In this document: positions 45,108 through 53,371 of the stretch, piece by piece | How positions within the stretch are numbered: the stretch's first letter is position 1 | How the letters are laid out: each line of letters opens with the position of its first letter | Notes under the pieces: model-generated | What the model was told of the DNA's origin: nothing | The model's input: the letters and a program-made list of their open reading frames with translations, nothing else | Databases searched by the model: none | Made by a program: the position numbers and the translations under genes | Assembly (NCBI RefSeq): GCF_014645015.1 | Contig: NZ_BMLC01000005.1 | Location: 124,001 to 188,000 of the forward strand | DNA from: Salinibacterium xinjiangense | GTDB taxonomy: Bacteria; Actinomycetota; Actinomycetes; Actinomycetales; Microbacteriaceae | Direction: 5' to 3' | Length of the DNA stretch: 64,000 bases

Positions 45108-45895
45108 CTATCGGCTCCAGCTGTACGGTGTCGTTGTCAACACAGCAACGAGTCCGGACCTTTCGAGGATGGGACGCGAACACTCGGTCGAGTCGCTGTG
45201 GATCAGGGGCTTGCCCATGGCTAATGCGGCGAGTGCGCGCGCACCGGTGAGTGCTCGGTAGATTCCCTGGCCACGCCAGGCTTCTCTGGTCGCTCCGCCC
45301 CAGATACCCGCGAACTGGGTCCCGGTGACGGGCTCCAGTCGGCCAGCGGAGACGATCTCGCCGGCCACTTCAGCGATCCAGAGCTGCATCCCATCGTTTC
45401 GGGCGAGGCGGTTCAGGAGCTGTAGTGCCATCTCGTCGGACACTGGATTACCGAACACGTCATCCTGCATCGCGCACATCGCGCGCACATCGCGCGCACA
45501 TCGCGCGCACATCGACCTCGTGGTCGACCGTGTGTAAGGTGATGCCCTCAGGAAGCGGCACTTCCATCGCCAACGCCGCGGCATCGTCGATCATGATCGA
45601 CTCAGGTTCGCCTGCGGCAAAGTTGCTGTCGAGCAGGGCCCCGTGAAGCCCCGGAGCAGGATCGAGGGCTCGAGTCTTCCCATTCGACCCTGCTGATGGT
45701 CGGCTCGCCCTGGAAGTGCTCCAGTGCTGTTAAGACGATCTGGCGCAGGGCGGCCGCGTCGAGGTCACGGTAGGTGATGAAACCGCGTCCGCCGACGAAG
45801 CTCACCTGGCTAAAGGGGCCCAACAATGTGACAGACACAGCCCCGGGTGTTTTTGAGTCGTTGCGCAGCTGGGTGTGATGAGCGTGCAGCAGCAC
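45108..45895 (-). pseudogene. Frameshifted GNAT acetyltransferase
   Basis: Three reading frames must be joined to recover one GNAT protein. The N-terminal part (from GTG 45895) reads to about VEW, and then an extra G in the GGG run at 45679-45681 shifts the frame. The middle part reads KTRALDPAPGLHGALL and on to HTVDHEVD. A second shift lies in the 11-bp tandem repeat at 45469-45510. The C-terminal part holds MCAMQDDVFGNPVSDE, the acetyl-CoA motif WRGQGIYRALTGARA and HSDSTECSRPILERSG. As it stands no full-length protein can be made. One lesion could be a sequencing error; the repeat expansion is unlikely to be. Confidence 0.8.
45469..45510. repeat. 11-bp tandem repeat (3 units plus a 9-bp partial) inside the GNAT pseudogene
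   Basis: ATCGCGCGCAC occurs three times in a row (45478-45510), preceded by the related ATCGCGCAC (45469-45477). Eleven is not a multiple of three, so each gain or loss shifts the reading frame of the GNAT gene. One or four units restore it; three units, as here, break it. Confidence 0.9.
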
Positions 45896-45949
45896 TGGGC
45901 GACTGTCGGGATCACGGTGCGGGATGCTGGCATCCTTTAGCGAAATGCG

Positions 45950-45981
45950 GAACGCCGCCGGCCCGGGGGCCAGCGGCGTTC
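45950..45981 (-). terminator. Hairpin after qcrB
   Basis: GAACGCCGC (45950-45958) pairs with GCGGCGTTC (45973-45981), and further GC pairs lie inside. It lies 15 nt beyond the qcrB stop. Only a short T run follows on the minus strand, so termination efficiency is uncertain. Confidence 0.6.
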
Positions 45982-45995
45982 GGTGTGCGCACAGA

Positions 45996-47615
45996 TCAGT
46001 GGTCGTCGCGCGAACTTTCGATCTGCTTGCTCGTCACGGGTGAGATCCGGTCTTCGAAGAACCAATTCGAAGCGGCGGAGCGCACTCGCTGGTTGAGCGA
46101 GATGCGACCCTGTGCATCCGGGAGCACCGTCAACGGCTGGTACTCTTCGAAGCTCACGAGCTTCCAGCGCTCGTACTCATCAAGCTGCTCGTGCACCTCG
46201 ATGTACTCGCCACCCGGCAGGCGCACGATGCGACCCGACTCGAAGCCGTGCAGGGCGATCTCGCGGTCCTTCTTCTGAAGACCGAGGCAGATCCGCTTCG
46301 TCACGAAGTACGCGATGATCGGGCCGATGATCAGCAACACCTGGCAGGAGTGGATGACTCCCTCGATCGACAACCTGAAGTGGGTCGCCAGGAGGTCAGA
46401 ACTCGCCGCAGCCCACAGGACCGCGTAGAACGTCACTCCGGCTGCTCCGATTGCGGTGCGCGTCGGGGCGTTGCGGGGACGGTCTGCGATGTGGTGCTCC
46501 CGCTTGTCTCCCGTGATCCACGCCTCGATGAAGGGATAGAACGCGACCAGCGCAAGGAAGATCGGCAGGATCAGCAGCGGAATCATGATGTTCAGCGACA
46601 GCGTCGCGCCGAAAATCTCGAGCTCCAGGCCCGGCGGCATCAATCGCAGAGCGCCGTCGGCGAATCCGATGTACCAGTCTGGCTGGGTTCCGGCAGATAC
46701 CGGCGATGGGTCGTATGGACCGTACGTCCACACCGGGTTGATCTGGAACAGCGAGGCGATCAGCATGATCACGCCGAAGATGATGAAGAAGAATCCACCT
46801 GCCTTTGCGGCGAACACCGGCATGATCGGCACACCGACGACATTGTCGTTGGTGCGGCCGGGGCCAGCGAACTGGGTGTGCTTGTTGATGATCAGCAGCA
46901 ACATGTGCACACCGATCGCGGCAACCAGGATGGCCGGCAGGATCAGGATGTGCAGTACGTAGAGCCTGCCCACGATGTCGGTGCCGGGGAACTCTCCGCC
47001 GAACAGCAGGTAGGAGATCCACGTTCCGATGACCGGGATGCCCTTGACCATGCCGTCGATGATGCGCAGTCCGTTGCCCGAAAGCAGGTCATCCGGAAGC
47101 GAGTAACCGGTGAAGCCCTCAGCCATCGCGAGGATGAAGAGCACGAAACCGATCAGCCAGTTGATCTCGCGCGGCTTGCGGTATGCGCCGGTGAAGTAGA
47201 TCCGCAGCATGTGCAGCCCGATGGATGCCACGAACAGCAGTGCTGCCCAGTGGTGCACCTGGCGCATCAGGAGGCCGCCACGGATGTCGAACGAAAGGTC
47301 GAGGGTCGAGGCCATGGCCGCCGACATCTCGATGCCCTTGAGCGGCACGTATGAACCCTGGTAGACCACTTCGACCATGGACGCCTGGAAGAAGAAGGTC
47401 AGGAACGTTCCCGACAGCAGGATGACGATGAAGCTGTACAGCGCAACCTCGCCCAGCATGAACGACCAGTGGTCGGGGAAGATCTTGCGACCGACCTCTT
47501 TGGTGAGCCCCGAGATGCTCGTGCGCTCATCAAGGTAGTTCCCGGCCCAACCTGTGAATCGTGCGCCGCGGCTCTTCTGCGCGGTCACTGCGGGGCGGTC
47601 TTCGGTGGTAGTCAT
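45996..47615 (-). CDS. qcrB: Cytochrome bc1 complex cytochrome b subunit
   Basis: This quinol-oxidising subunit binds two b hemes. Nine hydrophobic helices are present with heme-ligand histidines in RQVHHWAALLFVASIGLHMLR-type and GVHMLLLIINKH sequences; the Qo-site block appears as DPSP near 280. The length of 539 residues includes the long actinobacterial C-terminal extension. It is the last gene of ctaE-qcrC-qcrA-qcrB and overlaps qcrA by 4 nt. Confidence 0.96.
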   Translation of the reverse strand: MTTTEDRPAVTAQKSRGARFTGWAGNYLDERTSISGLTKEVGRKIFPDHWSFMLGEVALYSFIVILLSGTFLTFFFQASMVEVVYQGSYVPLKGIEMSAAMASTLDLSFDIRGGLLMRQVHHWAALLFVASIGLHMLRIYFTGAYRKPREINWLIGFVLFILAMAEGFTGYSLPDDLLSGNGLRIIDGMVKGIPVIGTWISYLLFGGEFPGTDIVGRLYVLHILILPAILVAAIGVHMLLLIINKHTQFAGPGRTNDNVVGVPIMPVFAAKAGGFFFIIFGVIMLIASLFQINPVWTYGPYDPSPVSAGTQPDWYIGFADGALRLMPPGLELEIFGATLSLNIMIPLLILPIFLALVAFYPFIEAWITGDKREHHIADRPRNAPTRTAIGAAGVTFYAVLWAAASSDLLATHFRLSIEGVIHSCQVLLIIGPIIAYFVTKRICLGLQKKDREIALHGFESGRIVRLPGGEYIEVHEQLDEYERWKLVSFEEYQPLTVLPDAQGRISLNQRVRSAASNWFFEDRISPVTSKQIESSRDDH

Positions 47616-48688
47616 AGTTTGCGCTCCCAGAAGCTTGGTCCAACTGGTTCGGTGAAGTCGCTACGCGCGACGAGATAACCCTCGGCATCCACTGAAATGG
47701 GGAGCTGGGGGAGAGGACGTTTGGCGGGTCCGAAGATAACCGCTGCCTCTTGGGTGATATCGAACTGCGACTGGTGGCACGGGCACAGCAGATGATGGGT
47801 CTGCTTCTCGTACAGGGCCACCGGGCATCCGACATGGGTGCAGATCTTGGAATACGCGATGATGCCCTCGTAATTCCAGTCCTCGCGACCGGCAGATACA
47901 TTCAAGTCGGCTGGTTTGAGGCGCATAACGAGCACCGCAGCCTTTGCCTTCTCTTCCAACGGGTGTTCGGACTCTTCCAGACCTTCTGGGATCACATGGA
48001 AGGCAGAGCCGAGCGTCACTTCAGAAGCTTTAATCGGGGTTCCGGAAGGGTCACGCGTCAACCGGACTCCCTTCGCCCACAGCGTGTGCTTGAGCAGCGG
48101 AACCGGATCTTCGCTCGGCGCCAGGTCGCGGAACAACGCGATCGCCGGCACTGGGGAGACGACCAGAGCGCCGATGAGGGTGTTGCGGATGAGTGTGCGG
48201 CGGCCGAAGCCCGATTCTTTGTTGCCCAGCGTGAATACTTCGACCGCTTTGGCGCGGGTCGCGTCGGTTCCCCGGGTGCCGTGGCGCTGTTCGACCATGT
48301 CGTGGCCGTCCATAAGCGCCTTCGACCAGTGCACGGCGCCGACGCCGACAGCGAGCAGCCCGAGAGCGATGCTGATGCCGAGTAGCAGGTTGTTCAGCCG
48401 CACTGATCCCATATCGCCTGGGACGATGGGGAACGCGATGTAGACGGCGACCGCCATGACGCTGCCGATGATGGAGACAAAGAACAGGGCGGAGACGCGA
48501 CGTTCCTGTGCCTTCTCGACTGCGGGATCGAGGTCGGCCACGCGGGGGCGGTATGGCTCGAATCCTGGGTTCTGGATCCGGTCAGACGCCACGACGGCAG
48601 TACCCGCTGGCGGCGGGTTGTTGCCGTATTTCTCGACGGTCGTGCCGACGATGGAGCTGTCGGGGGTGCCGTCGTGGTCGTTAGCCAT
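47612..48688 (-). CDS. qcrA: Rieske iron-sulfur subunit of the cytochrome bc complex
   Basis: It transfers electrons from quinol to cytochrome cc. The 2Fe-2S ligands are in CTHVGCP and CPCHQSQFD near the C-terminus. Three N-terminal transmembrane helices (about 65-90, 95-120 and 165-190) are the actinobacterial layout, instead of the single helix of mitochondrial Rieske proteins. The length is 358 residues. It overlaps qcrB by 4 nt and lies 40 nt after qcrC. Confidence 0.96.
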   Translation of the reverse strand: MANDHDGTPDSSIVGTTVEKYGNNPPPAGTAVVASDRIQNPGFEPYRPRVADLDPAVEKAQERRVSALFFVSIIGSVMAVAVYIAFPIVPGDMGSVRLNNLLLGISIALGLLAVGVGAVHWSKALMDGHDMVEQRHGTRGTDATRAKAVEVFTLGNKESGFGRRTLIRNTLIGALVVSPVPAIALFRDLAPSEDPVPLLKHTLWAKGVRLTRDPSGTPIKASEVTLGSAFHVIPEGLEESEHPLEEKAKAAVLVMRLKPADLNVSAGREDWNYEGIIAYSKICTHVGCPVALYEKQTHHLLCPCHQSQFDITQEAAVIFGPAKRPLPQLPISVDAEGYLVARSDFTEPVGPSFWERKL

Positions 48689-48728
48689 TCTCTTCCCTAC
48701 GTTCTGCGTTGCTGTGCGAGGTCGTGTG

Positions 48729-49538
48729 TCAGTTTGAGCGGGCGGTCAGCCAGATCGTGATCGCCACGATCCCGCCAAGCCCGAAGATCCAGATGAAGAG
48801 GCCCTCAGACACGGGGCCGAGGTTGCCGAGGCCGAAGCCACCGACAGAAGGTGTCTCGTCGAGGTACTTGAGGTACGTGATGACGTTCGCCTTCTGCTCA
48901 GGCGTGATGTTGTCGTCATTGAAGACAGGCATGCTCTGCGGGCCGGTCAACATTGCGTCGTAAACGTGGTTCGGAGCGATCCCGGCCAGCGGGGGAGCGT
49001 ACTTGCCCTCGGTAAGAGCGCCACCTGCTCCGGCGACGTTGTGGCACATCGCGCAGTTGATGCGGAACAGCTCTGCACCTTCCGATGCATCGCCCTCGCC
49101 CGTGAGATATTCGGCTGAGGGGATTGCCGGGCCCGGCGCCTTCGAAGCGACGAACTCGGCGAGTGCTGAAACTTGTTCTTCGGTGAACTGCACAGGCTTC
49201 TTCTCGGCCTGGGGGCCGGTTGCTGCCAATGGCATACGGCCAGTGCCCACCTGGAAGTCGACGGATGCAGCACCGACACCGATGAGCGTTGGCCCCTGTT
49301 TCGTTCCCTGGAGGTTCAGGCCATGACAGGTTGCGCAGTTGGCCGCGAACAGCTTGCCGCCGTCTTCGATGGTTGCCTCTGCTGCAGCGCTGGTTTCAGC
49401 CGTCGCGCTGGTCGTGAAGAGCGCGTAGGTTCCACCTGTGGCGAGGAGGCCGACCACAATCAACGCCGCGGTGGCGAGAGGGTGACGTCGACCTGCGGAG
49501 CGCTGTGTACGATTTTGTCGTGCTGGCTTCATGGCCAT
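48729..49538 (-). CDS. qcrC: Diheme cytochrome c subunit of the bc complex
   Basis: It links the bc complex directly to the CuA site of the oxidase, replacing soluble cytochrome c. Two CXXCH heme sites are present: NCATCHGL and NCAMCHNV. An N-terminal helix (about 21-45) and a C-terminal helix (IWIFGLGGIVAITIWL) anchor it. ATG 49538, preceded by AAAGGAA about 12 nt away, is preferred to the ATG at 49562. The length of 269 residues is normal. It belongs to the ctaE-qcrCAB operon. Confidence 0.95.
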   Translation of the reverse strand: MAMKPARQNRTQRSAGRRHPLATAALIVVGLLATGGTYALFTTSATAETSAAAEATIEDGGKLFAANCATCHGLNLQGTKQGPTLIGVGAASVDFQVGTGRMPLAATGPQAEKKPVQFTEEQVSALAEFVASKAPGPAIPSAEYLTGEGDASEGAELFRINCAMCHNVAGAGGALTEGKYAPPLAGIAPNHVYDAMLTGPQSMPVFNDDNITPEQKANVITYLKYLDETPSVGGFGLGNLGPVSEGLFIWIFGLGGIVAITIWLTARSN

Positions 49539-49589
49539 GCTGCGTGGGGTTCCTTTGTTCATCAGGGTGTGGGTCTTGTGTCGTTTCGG

Positions 49590-50225
49590 CTATTTCAGGA
49601 TGTAGATGACCATGAAGAGGCCGATCCAGACCACGTCGACGAAGTGCCAGTAGTACGACACGACGATCGCACTGGTGGCCTCCTTGTGGCCGAAGTTCTT
49701 GACAGCGAAGGCTCGCCCGATCACGAGCAGGAAGGCGATCAGCCCGCCGGTAACATGCAGGCCGTGGAATCCGGTGGTGATATAGAAAGCCGAGCCGTAG
49801 GAATCACTCTGCAGAGTGACGTGTTCGGAGACCAGCATCGCGTACTCGTAGACCTGGCCGGCGACGAACGTGGCGCCCATGGCGTAGGTCAGGTAGAACC
49901 ACTCGACCATTCCCCACTTCCAGAACTGGCCGAGTGTGCCCGTACGCCTCGCTTGCAGTCGCTCTGCGGCAAAGACACCGGCCTGGCAGGTGAAGGACGA
50001 GAGCACAAGCACGATCGTGTTGATCGCCGCGTAGGTGACGTTGAGCTTGGCGGTCTCTTCAGCCCACAGCCCAGGGGATGTGGATTTGAGGGTGAAATAG
50101 ATTGCGAACAGGCCTGCGAAGAACATGACTTCGCTGCCGAGCCAAACGATCGTGCCCACAGCGACGACGTTGGGGCGGTTAACCGTCTGTGCTCCGAGGG
50201 AGCGAGTTAATGAGGCTGTAGTCAC
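49590..50225 (-). CDS. ctaE: Cytochrome c oxidase subunit III
   Basis: This structural subunit of aa3 oxidase has five or more transmembrane helices, with typical [10 protein letters not shown] and [14 protein letters not shown] segments near the C-terminus. The frame is open upstream to 50264, but GTG 50225 begins the homologous part and lies 6 nt after a CATAAT -10 box, giving 211 residues. It is the first gene of the ctaE-qcrCAB operon and divergent from trpD. Confidence 0.95.
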   Translation of the reverse strand: MTTASLTRSLGAQTVNRPNVVAVGTIVWLGSEVMFFAGLFAIYFTLKSTSPGLWAEETAKLNVTYAAINTIVLVLSSFTCQAGVFAAERLQARRTGTLGQFWKWGMVEWFYLTYAMGATFVAGQVYEYAMLVSEHVTLQSDSYGSAFYITTGFHGLHVTGGLIAFLLVIGRAFAVKNFGHKEATSAIVVSYYWHFVDVVWIGLFMVIYILK

Positions 50226-50231
50226 CCCTCT

Positions 50232-50237
50232 ATTATG
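50232..50237 (-). promoter_or_regulatory. -10 box of a leaderless promoter for the ctaE-qcrCAB operon
   Basis: On the minus strand CATAAT ends 6 nt before the GTG at 50225. A purine run touches the start codon but is too close to act as a ribosome binding site. Confidence 0.5.
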
Positions 50238-50291
50238 CCCGATTTTCGGGGTAGGTTTTGTCATTCGGCTGGTCTGTCGCGACTCGCTCGT

Positions 50292-50297
50292 TAGGAT
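50292..50297 (+). promoter_or_regulatory. -10 box of a leaderless promoter for trpD
   Basis: TAGGAT lies 6 nt before the trpD ATG, with no ribosome binding site. Confidence 0.5.
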
Positions 50298-50303
50298 TCG
50301 ATC

Positions 50304-51362
50304 ATGGCACGAGAGCGAACCTGGCCCGGTATCCTTGCAACCTTGGTGGAGGGTGATGACCTATCGATCGGCGAAGCCGAATGGGCCATGCAGAGCGTCA
50401 TGGCGGGGGAGTCGACGTCAGCTCAGCTGGCTGGATTGCTCGTGGCGCTGCGCATCAAGGGCGAGACCGTAGATGAGATCGTGGGCTTCAGGGACGCCGT
50501 GCTCGCGAGTTCCCTTCCTCTCGAGGTCGACCCCATGGTCCTCGACATCGTCGGCACCGGTGGCGACCCCTACGGCGCCGTCCTCAACATCTCGTCTGTA
50601 GCGTCGATCATCGCCTCCGCGGCCGGAGTTCCCGTCGTCAAACACGGCAACAGGGGCGCCAGTTCAGCATCAGGAGCGTCGGATGTGCTCTCGGCTCTGG
50701 GGGTCAATCTCGACATTCAGCCGCCGCGGGTCGCCGAGGTGCTGCGGGAAACCGGGATCACCTTTGCATTCGCCACGCTGTTCCATCCGGGATTCCGCCA
50801 TGCGGGCCCCACCCGGAGAGAATTGGGGATCTCGACCCTCTTCAACATTCTGGGACCGCTGTGCAACCCCGCGCGGCCCGAAGCGTCCGCGGTCGGTGTG
50901 TCGTTGCTCGAACGAGTGCCGTTGGTGGTTGGTGTGTTCCGTTCCCGCGGGGCAACGGCGCTGGTGTACCGCGGCGACGATGGAATCGACAAGCTCACGA
51001 CAACCGGTCACAGCCACATCTGGGAAGTATCGCGGGGTTTTGTTAGCGAATACGACCTCGATCCCGCTGACCTGGGAATCGCCCGGGCAGAGATAGAGTC
51101 ATTGCTGGGAGCCGACCCTGAGCATAATGCCGGCGTCGCGAGGGCGGTGCTGACGGGGGAGCCCGGTCCGGTTCGCGACATTGTGCTGCTCAACGCCGCT
51201 GCGGGACTCACCGCCTTCGATCTCGCTCAGAACCCTGAGCAGCTGCGGAAGCCGATCCTGGGCAGGCTGGCCGAGCAATTGGACCGGGCGGCGGCGGTCG
51301 TCGATTCAGGTCTCGCTGCAGAAAAGCTCGCAGAGTGGGTCGCGGCTACGAACCGACAGTGA
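50304..51362 (+). CDS. trpD: Anthranilate phosphoribosyltransferase
   Basis: It couples anthranilate to phosphoribosyl pyrophosphate in tryptophan synthesis. The PRPP-binding motif [14 protein letters not shown] is near 85 and the conserved [21 protein letters not shown] near 115; the [12 protein letters not shown] block also matches. The length of 352 residues is normal. Here it stands apart from other trp genes, next to ctaE, a placement seen in many Actinobacteria. Confidence 0.95.
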   Translation: MARERTWPGILATLVEGDDLSIGEAEWAMQSVMAGESTSAQLAGLLVALRIKGETVDEIVGFRDAVLASSLPLEVDPMVLDIVGTGGDPYGAVLNISSVASIIASAAGVPVVKHGNRGASSASGASDVLSALGVNLDIQPPRVAEVLRETGITFAFATLFHPGFRHAGPTRRELGISTLFNILGPLCNPARPEASAVGVSLLERVPLVVGVFRSRGATALVYRGDDGIDKLTTTGHSHIWEVSRGFVSEYDLDPADLGIARAEIESLLGADPEHNAGVARAVLTGEPGPVRDIVLLNAAAGLTAFDLAQNPEQLRKPILGRLAEQLDRAAAVVDSGLAAEKLAEWVAATNRQ

Positions 51363-51381
51363 CGGACAACAGCTCCGCTCG

Positions 51382-51804
51382 CTACTCGACCACACCGTCG
51401 AGGTAGGACCACGCTCCTGATTCCCTGATGAAGCGGCTGTTTTCTCGTTGGGAACCCCGGCCGTCGGGGGAGTGGAAGTGGGCCACGAACTCGACGGTAC
51501 CCTCATTATCGAGCATTCCTCCGCGACTTCGGCTGAGGATCTCGAGCCGGGTCCATCGAAGGGTGCCGTCGAGCGTCAACCCTGCCGGCCGCGTGGATGA
51601 GTGCCATGTGGCGAGAAGATACCGGGCATCATCGGTCGCGAACGCACTGAACCGCGAACGCATGAGCCGCTCGGCGGTGGGTGCGGGGGAGGTTCCTGCG
51701 TGGAGCGGCTTGCAGCATTCGCCGTAGCGGAGACCGGAGCGGCAGGGGCAGCGCGCCGCTTCGTCACCCACGAAGGCCTTGAGCTCCCTCGCACGTTCTT
51801 TCAT
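51382..51804 (-). CDS. YchJ-family SEC-C metal-binding protein
   Basis: The SEC-C zinc motif CPCRSGLRYGECC with the following KPLHAG marks a YchJ/UPF0225-type protein. The central domain holds TAERLMRSRFSAFATDDARYLLATWH and VEFVAHF. The frame is open to 52137 (251 residues), but family members begin close to the SEC-C motif, so ATG 51804 (140 residues) is preferred; GTG 51774 is another option. No clear ribosome binding site exists for any of them. The function is unknown. Confidence 0.78.
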   Translation of the reverse strand: MKERARELKAFVGDEAARCPCRSGLRYGECCKPLHAGTSPAPTAERLMRSRFSAFATDDARYLLATWHSSTRPAGLTLDGTLRWTRLEILSRSRGGMLDNEGTVEFVAHFHSPDGRGSQRENSRFIRESGAWSYLDGVVE

Positions 51805-52236
51805 CGCTGCGCGCTCATCGATGGAGAATCCCTGTGTTGGCGTGTTCGCATGGCCTTCTTCCTGTGATTGACGGTAGTTGCGACGCCGGTGGTCACCAGG
51901 AGCCGCTGGCAGCGGATGATTTTCACGAGCGCCCACCGTGGCCAGCTCATCGATGACCAGGTGTTTCGATACGTCCGCCTCAAGAAGCTCGCCAGCCGCG
52001 TTATGACGCGGCCCGGGTCCGTTTTCGTGCGGCGTCTCTTGTGCATTGTCGTCGCGTGAAAAGAATAGACGGCGGAAAAGATCAGAATGTTCCGCCGCAA
52101 CGTTCCGCCTCATATCGCGTCGTTTCCATGCCGACATTCTCGCTAGCGAGGCGCCGAGCGGCGGGCGGCAGGCGCTAAACGATGTGGGGGACTTTGGGCC
52201 CTAGTCGAGATCCGATGGGCGAGGGAAGCTGAACAC
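51805..52236. other. Stretch without a convincing gene between the YchJ-like and Usp genes
   Basis: The minus-strand frame of the YchJ-like gene stays open through the first 333 nt of this stretch, but the encoded residues match nothing I recognise. A second open frame there (51801-52100, minus) is equally unconvincing. The right end holds the DosR-like box at 52188-52202 and the universal stress protein promoter region. Confidence 0.5.
52188..52202 (+). promoter_or_regulatory. DosR/DevR-like box upstream of the universal stress protein gene
   Basis: GGGACTTTGGGCCCT matches, in full, the palindromic consensus GGGACTTTNGNCCCT that I recall for the dormancy regulator DosR/DevR of Actinobacteria. 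It ends 34 nt before the ATG of a tandem universal stress protein gene, a classical target of that regulon. Confidence 0.65.
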
Positions 52237-53145
52237 ATGGACACAAGTAGTCGTACAAACCCGCTCATCGTTGTCGGAGTTGACGGGTCGAATCCCTCGC
52301 TGGCGGCCCTTGAGTTCGCCAGCGAATATACGCAAAAACTGAATGGTCGTCTTCGCGCTGTTTCCACATGGGACATTCCTATCGGTGATGCCGCACTACC
52401 CCTGTCGTGGTCACCCGGAGAGAACGCTGAACAGGAACTCGGGCGAGTATCTCGCGAGGTTCTGGGAGACCCGCTTCCCGACTGGTACGAGTTCACGGCT
52501 CGGGAAGGTTCTGCCGCCCGGACTCTCCTCGATGAGAGCCGCTCGGCCGATGTGCTGATTGTCGGGAGCCGGGGCCACGGCGGTTTCGTTGGGCTTTTGC
52601 TGGGCTCGGTGAGTTCGCAATGTGCCGCGCATTCGTCGTGCGCTGTCATCGTCGTCCACCCGACCGACAACACGTCGACCGACAACACGTCGTCGATGTC
52701 GAGTGCAGGACCTATCGTGGTCGGCCATGACGGCTCCGCCGATGCTGATGAAGCGCTGAAGTGGGCGTTGGCTACTGCAGCGATGCTCGACACCCAGCTC
52801 GAGGTGGTGCGAACCTGGAGCATCGACCACATTCCTCCCCAGTTCACCGAGGAACACGGCTACGTACCGTCGTTCGAGGAAGTGACAGCACGAGTGCATC
52901 GAGACCTGGTGGCGGGAACTCATCGACTGACCGAGGGTCACCCGAACGTTGAGGTTACCTTTCGCGCCGCTCTTTCACAGCCCGCGGAAGCACTGATCGA
53001 GAGTTCGAAGCACGCCCGCATGATCGTGGTTGGCTCTCGGGGTCGGGGCGGGTTTGCGGGACTCGTCCTGGGCTCGGTCAGCACGACGTGTGCGGCGCAC
53101 GCCCATTGCCCGGTCGTTGTCGTGCCGGGAGCATCTCGAGCGTGA
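52237..53145 (+). CDS. Tandem-domain universal stress protein
   Basis: Two UspA domains are joined by a short Thr/Asn/Ser linker. The ATP-binding motif G-2x-G-9x-G-(S/T) occurs in both: VGSRGHGGFVGLLLGSVSS (about 108-126) and VGSRGRGGFAGLVLGSVST (about 264-282). Each domain begins with IVVGVDGS or IVVGHDGS. The length of 302 residues is typical of mycobacterial dormancy-regulon Usp proteins. The upstream DosR-like box suggests induction by hypoxia or nitric oxide. A 15-bp in-frame duplication lies in the linker. Confidence 0.92.
   Translation: MDTSSRTNPLIVVGVDGSNPSLAALEFASEYTQKLNGRLRAVSTWDIPIGDAALPLSWSPGENAEQELGRVSREVLGDPLPDWYEFTAREGSAARTLLDESRSADVLIVGSRGHGGFVGLLLGSVSSQCAAHSSCAVIVVHPTDNTSTDNTSSMSSAGPIVVGHDGSADADEALKWALATAAMLDTQLEVVRTWSIDHIPPQFTEEHGYVPSFEEVTARVHRDLVAGTHRLTEGHPNVEVTFRAALSQPAEALIESSKHARMIVVGSRGRGGFAGLVLGSVSTTCAAHAHCPVVVVPGASRA
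52663..52692 (+). repeat. 15-bp tandem duplication in the Usp linker
   Basis: ACCGACAACACGTCG is repeated twice in a row, adding five residues (TDNTS) in frame to the linker between the two UspA domains. Confidence 0.9.
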
Positions 53146-53244
53146 AGCGTGGTGACAGCCGGGGAAGCTCTTGACACACTGATCGCACTCAATACTGATA
53201 GCGCCCGGGGCTGACGGGCCGGATTCCTCAACGACCTCGATGGT

Positions 53245-53273
53245 AGTCAACTGCAATGGCAGTCACCTGCAAT
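53245..53273. repeat. Imperfect 13-bp direct repeat
   Basis: AGTCAACTGCAAT and AGTCACCTGCAAT occur 16 bp apart in the 223-nt gap between the convergent Usp and UPF0303 genes. No coding role is visible. Confidence 0.7.
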
Positions 53274-53342
53274 CTGATCGAGCATGCAGGCCGGTCAGGA
53301 TAAAGCACCAGAGGCGACACATCGAGTGAAATGCGCACTACT

Positions 53343-53371
53343 TGACATAATGTTCATTATCGGTGATGTTA
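53343..53371 (+). promoter_or_regulatory. Palindrome next to a -35-like box in a convergent gap
   Basis: ATAATGTTCATTAT (53347-53360) is a palindrome with a 2-nt centre, overlapping TTGACA (53343-53348). GATGTT at 53366-53371 is at -10 spacing. It looks like an operator within a plus-strand promoter, yet no plus-strand gene follows, and the UPF0303 gene ends at 53369 on the other strand. Confidence 0.35.

Noticed and set aside
45469-45510. Possible CRISPR-like repeat
   Set aside because: The units are 11 bp with no spacers between them, and they lie within coding sequence; this is a simple tandem repeat.
46191-47354. A 387-codon plus-strand frame opposite qcrB
   Set aside because: It is antisense to the conserved cytochrome b gene, its sequence is dominated by Asp, His, Arg and Gln, and no ribosome binding site or homologous domain was seen.
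51801-52100. A 99-codon minus-strand frame beside the YchJ-like gene
   Set aside because: It overlaps the other minus-strand frame, is rich in Arg/Thr/Ser without a pattern, and has no ribosome binding site.
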